A DNA stretch of 5,576 nucleotides from Solirubrobacterales bacterium (GTDB taxonomy: Bacteria; Actinomycetota; Thermoleophilia; Solirubrobacterales; Solirubrobacteraceae), in assembly GCA_016215085.1 (NCBI GenBank), contig JACRMD010000124.1, forward strand, positions 1 through 5,576, given 5' to 3'. The notes below the pieces were generated by a model. The model saw only the letters and a program-made list of their open reading frames with translations, was not told where the DNA came from and did not search any database. The translations under genes and the position numbers were made by a program. How positions within the stretch are numbered: the first letter of the stretch is position 1; each line of letters starts with the position of its first letter. Shown here one piece after another: positions 1-5,025 of the stretch.

Positions 1-229
1 CGCCCGGGCGCCGACCCGAGTCCGCCCCTGTTCACGGCGCACGGTCGCCGACCACGCGAGCGCGCGCGCAGCGGCGGTGGCGAGCGTCGCGGCAGCGCCG
101 CCAACCAGCACGCCTGCGCCAGCGGCGAGTTGCAGCGGCGATGGTGGGGTGCGCGGCGGGGCGTGGCGGCGGCATGGCGACCGGGCAAGCGAGAGGCGGC
201 GGCGAGGTGGGCAGTGGGGGCGGGCGGTG

Positions 230-281
230 GCGAGGCGGGGGAGCGAGGCGGGGGAGCGAGGCGGGGGAGCGTGGCGAGGGA
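230..281 (+). repeat. 13-bp G-rich tandem repeat, three perfect copies plus one degenerate
   Basis: The unit GCGAGGCGGGGGA occurs at 230-242, 243-255 and 256-268 without a mismatch. A fourth copy at 269-281 differs at two positions, and a decayed partial copy runs to about 290. Each perfect unit carries a run of five G, and more G-runs lie just upstream (216-230), so the + strand has G-quadruplex potential. The unit length is not a multiple of three, which argues against a coding repeat. No function is known to me. Confidence 0.85.
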
Positions 282-350
282 GCGTGGCGGTGCGGTCGGG
301 TGCGGGTGACACCAGGCCCCGGCGAACGTGCAGATCGCCGCATCACCGGG

Positions 351-356
351 TAGGGT
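351..356 (+). promoter_or_regulatory. -10 box of cytochrome c gene, probably leaderless
   Basis: TAGGGT lies 7 nt before the GTG start at 364, so transcription would begin at or next to the start codon. The same hexamer with the same 7-nt gap precedes glnA (3698-3703). No good -35 hexamer is seen 16-18 bp upstream. The assignment rests on the repeated arrangement in this window. Confidence 0.5.
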
Positions 357-363
357 CCCGCGC

Positions 364-858
364 GTGATCGGGACCTGGGTCTTCATCCTCGCCTTCATCC
401 TCGTCGCCCTCGCCGTCGTCGGCGTCGCGATGACCAGCGGTGGCGGCCGCCGCGCCCCCAAGGGAGAGGCGGAGGGTCGCGGCCAGCGGCGCGCGTGGAT
501 GACCGGGCTGATGCTGGTCATCGTGATCGTCGGCGTCGGCGTGCCGCTCGCGGTGATCATCGGCAACAACGACACCAAGGCCAAGAACGGCCCCGGCGGC
601 ATCGAGCTGACCGAGGCGCAGGCAGACGCCCGTCAGACCTTCGCGATCAAGTGCGGCAACTGCCACACGCTCGGGGCGTCGAACTCCGTCGGCCGCGTCG
701 GGCCGAACCTCGACCAGCTGCGCCCGCCCGCCGCGCTCGTCCTCAACGCGATCCAGCAGGGTCGCGCCCGCGGCATGGGCCAGATGCCCGCCAACGTCAT
801 CTCCGGCCAGGAGGCCAAGGACGTGGCGGCGTACGTCGAGAAGGTCGCGGGCCGCTAA
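364..858 (+). CDS. Membrane-anchored mono-heme cytochrome c
   Basis: This is a 164-residue c-type cytochrome, an electron carrier held at the outer face of the membrane. Two hydrophobic segments are visible, at residues about 4-23 and 46-67, joined by a basic Gly/Arg-rich linker. The heme domain follows. The heme-binding motif is CGNCH at residues 97-101, supplying the two thioether cysteines and the proximal His. A GPNL motif follows at 113-116, and Met141 in a QMPAN context is the likely distal heme ligand. The C-terminal helix (about 149-161) is typical of class I cytochromes c. I chose the GTG at 364 because the protein then starts at the first membrane segment and the -10 box sits directly upstream; an in-frame GTG at 328 would lie upstream of that box. 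The redox partner is not visible in the window. Two membrane segments before a small heme domain is less common than one. Family call is firm; exact role is unknown. Confidence 0.9.
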   Translation: MIGTWVFILAFILVALAVVGVAMTSGGGRRAPKGEAEGRGQRRAWMTGLMLVIVIVGVGVPLAVIIGNNDTKAKNGPGGIELTEAQADARQTFAIKCGNCHTLGASNSVGRVGPNLDQLRPPAALVLNAIQQGRARGMGQMPANVISGQEAKDVAAYVEKVAGR

Positions 859-890
859 GGGCCCGCTCCAGAGCCGAGATCGAGCGGCGT

Positions 891-909
891 GGGCCGCGCG
901 TCGCGGCCC
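891..909 (+). terminator. Strong GC hairpin downstream of cytochrome c gene
   Basis: GGGCCGCG (891-898) and CGCGGCCC (902-909) form a perfect 8-bp stem with a 3-nt loop, beginning 33 nt after the stop codon. No U-tract follows, so it would be a U-less terminator or simply an mRNA 3'-end stabiliser. Position and stability are what support the call. Confidence 0.45.
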
Positions 910-934
910 GCCGTACCGTTCCGTCCGGGCGCTG

Positions 935-952
935 CCTGACCATGCGGTCAGG
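935..952 (+). repeat. Perfect inverted repeat, 7-bp arms around 4 nt
   Basis: CCTGACC (935-941) and GGTCAGG (946-952) flank ATGC. It could be a second, backup terminator for the cytochrome c gene. It could also be an operator for a dimeric regulator, since it sits 25 bp upstream of the -35 box of the riboswitch promoter. Nothing in the sequence decides between these. Confidence 0.5.
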
Positions 953-976
953 TGTCGCTTGCCATAAGACCGCCTG

Positions 977-1005
977 TTAGCAGGGATTTCAGGCCTTGCT
1001 ACGAT
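977..1005 (+). promoter_or_regulatory. Promoter of the riboswitch / RlpA-like gene
   Basis: TTAGCA (977-982) and TACGAT (1000-1005) are separated by 17 bp, close to the sigma-70/HrdB-type consensus. The predicted transcription start, about 1011-1013, falls exactly at the 5' strand of the riboswitch P1 helix, which supports both calls. Confidence 0.6.
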
Positions 1006-1010
1006 GCCGC

Positions 1011-1149
1011 GCGTTACCGACCGCTGAGTCTCCGTCCGTCGTGGGCGGAGAGCGGGGGACCCACTGCGTTGGGGCGAATCGCCATCGCGCGTAGCGCTGC
1101 TCTCCGAGCGCGAGCCCGTCAGCTAACCCCGTAAGCCCAAGGAAGAGGA
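1011..1149 (+). promoter_or_regulatory. Cyclic di-AMP riboswitch (ydaO/yuaA type)
   Basis: The leader carries the hallmarks of this class: a GGGGGACCCA block (1054-1063), then TTGGGGCGAATCGCC (1069-1083), then CCCGTCAGCTAACCCCGTAA (1115-1134), close to the family consensus CCGUCAGCUAACC-CGUAAGC. Helices fit. 1011-1017 pairs with GTAAGC at 1131-1136 as P1, with one bulge. CTCCGTCC (1030-1037) pairs with GGGCGGAG (1043-1050). GCGCT (1094-1098) pairs with AGCGC (1107-1111). The family binds c-di-AMP and usually turns expression off, often for wall hydrolases and osmolyte transporters. Only 24 nt separate P1 from the start codon, and the GGAAGAGGA ribosome site (1141-1149) lies within them. There is no room for a separate terminator, so control of ribosome access is more likely. 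Confidence 0.93.
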
Positions 1150-1160
1150 CCGGAACAGCC

Positions 1161-2567
1161 ATGCCACCGACCGAGGCCGCCACCTGGTGGGCCGACGTGC
1201 AGCAGGACCGCGAGGACCTCGGCGGACGCCGTGAGGCGGACGTCTGGCTCGAGGAGGACGTCGACTTCGTCCCCGCCCCGCGCCGCCGCTTCCCGCGCGG
1301 GCAGGAGGGGGCCGTGGAGCCGCGCCGCCCGCGCGGCGAGCACGCGGCCGCCGAGCCGCGCCCGCGCGCCCCGCGCGTCATGTGGGACGCCGAGGCCGAG
1401 GCGCTGTTCGCCGAGCAGGACCCCGGCCGCGCCGGCGCCGACCACGCGCTGCACGGCGTCTTCGTCCACGCCGAGTCGGGGCCCGCGCACGCGGCGCCGG
1501 CCGAGCCCCGCCAGCAGGAGCTCCTCGACGAGGCCCGCGGCATCACCAACGCCGTCCGCGACCTCGCCCAGGAGGCGCGCGAGCAGGTCACGGGCGCCCC
1601 GAAGCACGAGCGCGCCGCCAACGGCCGCCGCACCGTCCACATCACCGGCCGTCCCGAGCAGCGCAGCGCGCCGGCCCCGTCGGCCGCCCGGCGCCACCGG
1701 CGCCCGCGCACGGCGTCCGAGCGCATGGGCCACCGGCCCGACCGCATCGCGATGTGGGCGGTGCTCCTCGGCGTGGCGCCGATCCTCGTCGCCGCCTTCT
1801 CGGCCAACGCCCAGGCCGCCACGAGCCTGGGCGACCGCACCGTCAAGGCCGGCATGCAGGGCCGCGACGTGCGCCAGCTGCAGAACCACCTGCGGGCCCT
1901 CGGGTACCTGCAGGCACCAGCGACCGCCCGCTTCGGCGCGCTGACGAAGGCCGCCCTCAAGCGCTACCAGCGCTCGCGCTGCCTGAAGGCCGACGGCGTC
2001 GCCGGGCCGGCCACGATCCGCGCCATCAAGCGCCATCGGCGCGCGTGCCGCCGCGGCGCCCGCGCGAAGAGCCGCGAGCGCGCCGTCTACCGGCGCGTCA
2101 GCCTCGGCGCCCGCACGCTGGCCCGCGGCATGGCCGGCCGCGACGTCCGCACGCTGCAGCGCCTCCTGGGCGTGACGAGCACCGGCACCTTCGGGCCGAT
2201 CACCGCCCGCGCGGTCAAGCGCTTCCAGCGCCGCGCCGGCCTCGGCGTCGACGGCGCCGTCGGCCCGGCCACCACCCGCGCGCTGGTCGACCGCCGCATG
2301 CGCGCCCGCCGCGCCACCTTCTTCGGCCCCGGCCTCTACGGCCGCCGCACGGCCTGCGGCCAGCGGCTCACCAAGGGCCTGGTCGGCGTCGCGCACCGCA
2401 AGCTGCCCTGCGGCGCGACCGTCACGCTGCACCTGGGCGGCCGCTTCCTCACCACCCGCGTCGTCGATCGCGGCCCGTTCACCGACGGGATCACGTTCGA
2501 CCTCACCGCCGCCGCGGCCCGCCGGCTGGGCATGTCGGTGACGACGACGCTGCGCGCGGCGTACTAG
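1161..2567 (+). CDS. RlpA-like double-psi beta-barrel protein with two peptidoglycan-binding domains
   Basis: This 468-residue protein binds the cell wall and may remodel it. Residues 1-195 form a charged, Pro/Arg/Glu-rich, poorly ordered region without a recognised domain. One hydrophobic segment follows at 196-214, ending in an Ala-rich stretch (ANAQA, 215-219) that resembles a signal peptidase site. Two PG_binding_1 domains follow at about 228-290 and 320-376, each with the GMxGRDVRxLQ opening and an ADGVAGPAT or VDGAVGPAT closing. The C-terminal RlpA-like DPBB domain spans about 386-465. It has Cys399-Gly, LPCGATV (415-421) and VVDRGPF (434-440), where Asp436 matches the conserved Asp of RlpA lytic transglycosylases; Cys399 and Cys417 could form a disulfide. 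The ATG at 1161 follows GGAAGAGGA by 11 nt. Control is by the upstream c-di-AMP riboswitch. Lytic activity is inferred, not shown; RlpA-like domains can also be purely binding. Confidence 0.92.
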   Translation: MPPTEAATWWADVQQDREDLGGRREADVWLEEDVDFVPAPRRRFPRGQEGAVEPRRPRGEHAAAEPRPRAPRVMWDAEAEALFAEQDPGRAGADHALHGVFVHAESGPAHAAPAEPRQQELLDEARGITNAVRDLAQEAREQVTGAPKHERAANGRRTVHITGRPEQRSAPAPSAARRHRRPRTASERMGHRPDRIAMWAVLLGVAPILVAAFSANAQAATSLGDRTVKAGMQGRDVRQLQNHLRALGYLQAPATARFGALTKAALKRYQRSRCLKADGVAGPATIRAIKRHRRACRRGARAKSRERAVYRRVSLGARTLARGMAGRDVRTLQRLLGVTSTGTFGPITARAVKRFQRRAGLGVDGAVGPATTRALVDRRMRARRATFFGPGLYGRRTACGQRLTKGLVGVAHRKLPCGATVTLHLGGRFLTTRVVDRGPFTDGITFDLTAAAARRLGMSVTTTLRAAY

Positions 2568-2590
2568 CGGGCTCGTGCAGGGAGGGGAGG

Positions 2591-2616
2591 CGCGCGGGGC
2601 GTCGCGGCGCCGCGCG
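2591..2616 (+). terminator. Possible terminator hairpin after RlpA-like gene
   Basis: CGCGCGG (2591-2597) pairs with CCGCGCG (2610-2616) around a 12-nt GC-rich loop. Only three T follow (2619-2621), and two of these belong to the next -35 box. It is a weak intrinsic terminator by bacterial standards. Confidence 0.35.
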
Positions 2617-2619
2617 CGT

Positions 2620-2648
2620 TTGTCACGCGGGCCGGGCCGCCATAGACT
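2620..2648 (+). promoter_or_regulatory. Promoter of AhpD-like gene
   Basis: TTGTCA (2620-2625), a 17-bp spacer and TAGACT (2643-2648) make the best sigma-70-type promoter in the window. The start point would be about 2655, giving a leader of roughly 29 nt that contains the ribosome site at 2673-2676. Confidence 0.75.
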
Positions 2649-2672
2649 CACTTTGCGTAAGCCCCTCTCCCC

Positions 2673-2676
2673 GGAG
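2673..2676 (+). promoter_or_regulatory. Ribosome binding site of AhpD-like gene
   Basis: GGAG lies 7 nt before the ATG at 2684 and 16 nt before the in-frame ATG at 2693. This spacing decides for the first ATG. Confidence 0.6.
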
Positions 2677-2683
2677 CCGCGCG

Positions 2684-3244
2684 ATGTCCCGCATGAGCCG
2701 CTTCCCCGTCCACGACGACCTGACCGCCCCCGAGGGGTCGCTGCCGGTCCTGCGCGGCGCGCTGGCCAGCGCCGGCCAGCTGCCGAACGTGATCGGCGTC
2801 CTCGCCGGCTCGGCCGCCGCGCTGCGCGCCTACGCCCGCTTCCGCTCCGAGCTGCGCCAGGGCTCGCTGCCCGCCCAGACGCTCGAGCGGATCGCCGTGG
2901 CCGTCGCCGCCCACCACGGCTCCGAGCCCGGGCTGGCCCTGCACCAGCGCACCGCGCGCGAGGCGGGCCTGCGCCTGGACGAGATCGCCCGGGCGCGCAC
3001 GTGGCAGTCCGGCGACGAGAAGGAGGCCGTCCTGCTCGAGCTCCTGCGCCTCGCCGTCGCCGAGCGGGCCACGCCCCCGCTGCACCTCCACGAGGAGGCC
3101 CGCGAGGCCGGCTGGACCGACGCGCAGCTGCTCGAGGCGCTGGCGTTCGCGTCCATCGAGGCCTTCACGGCGATCGTCAACGTGGCGGGCGACGTGCCCG
3201 TCGACGGCTCGGTGGAGGAGAGCCGCCGCCGCCACGCGGCCTAG
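2684..3244 (+). CDS. AhpD-like / carboxymuconolactone decarboxylase family protein without cysteines
   Basis: This 186-residue, all-helical protein shows the family pattern. An LPNVIGVLAGS...LRAYARF segment lies at 33-53. An LERIAVAVAAHHGSEPGLALH segment (67-87) aligns with the AhpD active-site helix, normally Glu...Cys-x-x-Cys...His. Glu68 and His87 are kept, but both cysteine positions are Ser80 and Gly83, and the whole protein has no cysteine. AhpD-type peroxidase or disulfide-reductase chemistry is therefore not possible in its usual form. A second helical block, ending in ALAFASIEAFTAIVNVAGDVP (152-172), resembles the C-terminal part of CMD-fold proteins. The substrate is unknown. The gene has its own promoter and ribosome site, and an HxlR regulator gene follows 49 nt downstream in the same direction, suggesting a regulatory pair. 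An internal ATG at 2693 is the alternative start. Confidence 0.85.
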   Translation: MSRMSRFPVHDDLTAPEGSLPVLRGALASAGQLPNVIGVLAGSAAALRAYARFRSELRQGSLPAQTLERIAVAVAAHHGSEPGLALHQRTAREAGLRLDEIARARTWQSGDEKEAVLLELLRLAVAERATPPLHLHEEAREAGWTDAQLLEALAFASIEAFTAIVNVAGDVPVDGSVEESRRRHAA

Positions 3245-3279
3245 CGACCAAAGGCACGAACCGGTCCCGCGGGCGGCGC

Positions 3280-3285
3280 TAGAGT
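3280..3285 (+). promoter_or_regulatory. -10 box of HxlR-family gene
   Basis: TAGAGT lies 8 nt before the ATG at 3294 and only 2 nt before the ATG at 3288. The expected transcription start, 3291-3294, favours leaderless translation from 3294. No clear -35 hexamer is visible. The regulator could also be co-transcribed with the gene upstream. Confidence 0.45.
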
Positions 3286-3293
3286 CCATGTCC

Positions 3294-3659
3294 ATGAGCG
3301 CGAGGGCCCAGGAGGCGCAGGCCGGCGCACTGCCGAGCTGCTGCCCCCTCTACCACGAGGCCGTCGAGCTGATCGGCCGCCGCTGGACCGGCGCGATCGT
3401 CGAGGTGCTCCTCCAGGGCGGCGCGCTGCGCTTCTCGGAGATCGCCCACGCGGTGCCCGAGCTCAGCGACCGGCTGCTGTCCGAGCGCCTGAAGGACCTC
3501 GAGGCTCGCGGCGTCGTCTCCCGTCAGGTCGAGCCCGGGCCGCCGATCCGGGTCCGCTACGAGCTCACGGACATGGGCCGCAGCCTGGAGCCGGCGCTCA
3601 CCGAGCTCAAGGCCTGGGCGCGCCGCTGGCTGGACGCCGCGCCGCGCCGCGCCAACTAG
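3294..3659 (+). CDS. HxlR-family winged-helix transcriptional regulator
   Basis: This 121-residue regulator matches the usual HxlR/DUF24 length. From the 3294 start, a Cys-Cys-Pro-Leu motif lies at residues 16-19, an IGRRWTGAIVEVLL helix at about 27-40 and RFSEIAHAVPELSDRLLSERLKDLEARGVV at about 46-75. That last block is the helix-turn-helix with the family's typical S-x-R-LLSERLKDLE recognition region. The wing (about 77-91) and a C-terminal dimerisation helix follow. HxlR proteins bind DNA as dimers, and many sense electrophiles or oxidants through a conserved N-terminal cysteine placed just before the first helix; the second Cys here sits at that position. The target is unknown; its neighbours, the AhpD-like gene upstream or itself, are the natural candidates. 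An ATG at 3288 would add two residues. Confidence 0.93.
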   Translation: MSARAQEAQAGALPSCCPLYHEAVELIGRRWTGAIVEVLLQGGALRFSEIAHAVPELSDRLLSERLKDLEARGVVSRQVEPGPPIRVRYELTDMGRSLEPALTELKAWARRWLDAAPRRAN

Positions 3660-3697
3660 TCCAGCGGCCCTCGACAAGCGGTCCCCACCGCATCCTC

Positions 3698-3703
3698 TAG
3701 GGT
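3698..3703 (+). promoter_or_regulatory. -10 box of glnA, probably leaderless
   Basis: TAGGGT stands 7 nt before the ATG at 3711, the same arrangement as for the cytochrome c gene. TCGACA at 3671-3676 resembles a -35 box, but its 21-bp spacing is too long to count as support. Confidence 0.5.
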
Positions 3704-3710
3704 GCGCTCG

Positions 3711-5025
3711 ATGAGCGATCAGCCGCGCACCATCGACGACGTCAAGGCGATCGTGGAGGAGCACGACCTCCGCTTCATCCGCCTCTGGTTCACCGACATC
3801 CTTCAACTCGGCCGAGCTCGACGACGCCTTCGAGGGCGGCATGGGCTTCGACGGCTCCTCGATCACCGGCTTCAACGCCATCGAGGAGTCCGACATGATC
3901 GCCATGCCGGACGCGTCCACCTTCGCGATCCTGCCGTGGCGCCCGGAGGCCCAGGGCGTCGGGCGCATGTTCTGCGACGTGCTCACGCCCGAGCGCGCGC
4001 CCTACGAGGGCGACCCGCGCCACGTCCTGCGCCGCGCCCTGGAGCGCGCCCGCTCGATGGGCTACGACACCTTCAACGTCGGGCCCGAGCTCGAGTACTT
4101 CCTGTTCAAGGACAAGAACGGCACCGAGGTCCTCGACGAGGGCGGCTACTTCGACCTCACGACGCTGGACGCCGGCTCCGACGTGCGGCGCGAGACCGTC
4201 ATCGCGCTCGAGCAGCTCGGCATCCACGTGGAGTACTCCCACCACGAGGTCGGCCCCTCCCAGCACGAGGTCGACATGCGCTACGCCGACGCGCTGAAGA
4301 TGGCCGACGACTGCATGACCTACCGGATCACGGTCAAGGAGTACGCCATGAAGTACGGCTGGCATGCCACGTTCATGCCCAAGCCGCTCTTCGGCGAGAA
4401 CGGCAGCGGCATGCACACGCACATGAGCCTCTTCCGCGAGGGCCGCAACGCCTTCTTCGACGCCGACGACCCCTACTTCCTGTCCGACACCGGCAAGGCG
4501 TTCATCGCCGGCCAGCTCAAGCACGCGCGCGAGATCAGCTCGATCTTCGCCCAGTGGGTCAACTCCTACAAGCGCCTGGTGCCCGGCTACGAGGCCCCGG
4601 TCTACGTCGCGTGGAGCCGCCGCAACCGCAGCGCGCTGGTGCGCGTCCCGCTCTACCACCCCGGCAAGGAGCAGGCCACCCGCATGGAGCTGCGCTGCCC
4701 GGACCCGGCGTGCAACCCGTACCTCACGTTCGCCGCGCTGCTGCAGGCCGGCCTGGAGGGCATCGAGAAGGGCTACGAGCTGCCCGAGCCGATGGAGAAG
4801 AACCTCTACCACCTGTCGCCCGACGAGCGCAAGCGGCTCGGCATCGAGCAGCTGCCCGAGACGCTGGGCGAGGCGATCGAGCTGACCGCGGAGTCCGAGC
4901 TGGTGCTGCGCACGCTGGGCGAGCACATGTTCAACCGGTTCGTCGAGATCAAGCGCCAGGAGTGGGAGGACTACCGCGTGCAGGTCACGCAGTGGGAGCT
5001 CGACCGCTACCTTCCGGTCCTCTGA
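3711..5025 (+). pseudogene. glnA: Glutamine synthetase type I, broken by a frameshift
   Basis: The intact gene would make an ATP-dependent glutamine synthetase (glutamate + ammonia to glutamine), the central nitrogen-assimilation enzyme, acting as a cytoplasmic dodecamer. From the ATG at 3711 the reading frame gives a normal start, MSDQPRTIDDVKAIVEEHDL, then FIRLWFTDIL. At about 3797-3807 the homologous protein continues one frame over with NSAELDDAFEGGMGFDGSSI. The usual link between the two parts (typically a Gly-x-Leu-Lys-Ser-Phe type segment) is missing, so a short stretch of nucleotides seems lost. The lost length must leave remainder 2 on division by 3; 17 or 23 nt would fit. Everything downstream is undamaged to the stop at 5023-5025. 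Restored length would be about 445 residues, matching the short GSI-alpha form. Recent mutation and assembly error are both possible. Confidence 0.8.
3841..5025 (+). CDS. glnA: Glutamine synthetase, uninterrupted catalytic part of the broken glnA
   Basis: This 394-residue reading frame is the main surviving body of glnA. It holds the DGSSI motif (residues 4-8, with the Asp that reaches the neighbouring subunit's active site), the metal-ligand motif GPELEYFLF (81-89), and GENGSGMHTHMSL (184-196), the nucleotide and glutamate-binding segment. NSYKRLVPGYEAP (241-253) includes the flap Glu, and RNRSALVRVP and RMELRCPDPACNPYL follow. The tail, KNLYHLSPDERKRLGIEQLPETLGEAI, lacks the extra insert of the long beta form, so feedback control rather than adenylylation is more likely. 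If translated from the ATG at 3841 the protein would lack most of the N-terminal beta-grasp domain, which forms part of each active site, and would probably be inactive. No ribosome site is evident before 3841. The stop overlaps the next gene's likely start. Confidence 0.85.
   Translation: MGFDGSSITGFNAIEESDMIAMPDASTFAILPWRPEAQGVGRMFCDVLTPERAPYEGDPRHVLRRALERARSMGYDTFNVGPELEYFLFKDKNGTEVLDEGGYFDLTTLDAGSDVRRETVIALEQLGIHVEYSHHEVGPSQHEVDMRYADALKMADDCMTYRITVKEYAMKYGWHATFMPKPLFGENGSGMHTHMSLFREGRNAFFDADDPYFLSDTGKAFIAGQLKHAREISSIFAQWVNSYKRLVPGYEAPVYVAWSRRNRSALVRVPLYHPGKEQATRMELRCPDPACNPYLTFAALLQAGLEGIEKGYELPEPMEKNLYHLSPDERKRLGIEQLPETLGEAIELTAESELVLRTLGEHMFNRFVEIKRQEWEDYRVQVTQWELDRYLPVL

Larger units (their letters stand above)
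1..363. other. G-rich low-complexity stretch without a supported gene
   Basis: No convincing gene is visible before the cytochrome c start at 364. All three + frames stay open for long distances, but this follows from the extreme GC content, and their translations are Arg/Gly/Ala-rich with no domain. From about 120 to 305 the + strand is strongly G-rich relative to C. The stretch contains a 13-bp tandem repeat (230-281) and a -10 box (351-356). Two edge possibilities cannot be excluded: the tail of a + gene in the frame that stops at 307-309, or the start of a divergent - gene from a GTG at 111-109 whose 37 codons begin with a hydrophobic Ala/Val/Leu run. Codon aspect does not separate the two. 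Confidence 0.6.
2568..2683 (+). other. Intergenic region with hairpin and promoter
   Basis: This 116-nt gap holds a GC hairpin (2591-2616), a promoter that begins immediately after it (2620-2648) and a short leader with a ribosome site. Tight packing of an upstream stop signal against a downstream -35 box suggests a real transcription-unit boundary. Confidence 0.6.

Noticed and set aside
1..10. Palindrome CGCCCGGGCG at the left edge
   Set aside because: Ten bases of GC-only palindrome are expected by chance here and its context is cut off.
1..111. Possible divergent - strand gene from GTG 111-109, with hydrophobic then basic residues
   Set aside because: Only 37 codons are visible and the opposite strand looks equally coding-like. 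Mentioned under the 1-363 region rather than called.
32..346. Open frame of 104 codons on the - strand
   Set aside because: Pro/Arg-rich low-complexity translation in a G-skewed region, no domain, and it overlaps the cytochrome c promoter.
1119..2651. Long - strand open frame (about 510 codons) opposite the RlpA-like gene
   Set aside because: It is the mirror image of a GC-rich gene. Its translation is Ala/Arg/Gly repetitive, while the + strand has clear domains.
3671..3703. TCGACA...TAGGGT as a full promoter for glnA
   Set aside because: The 21-bp spacing is too long for a sigma-70-type promoter, so only the -10 box was kept.
3790..4926. Long - strand open frame opposite glnA
   Set aside because: Antisense shadow of a conserved enzyme; the translation has no family features.
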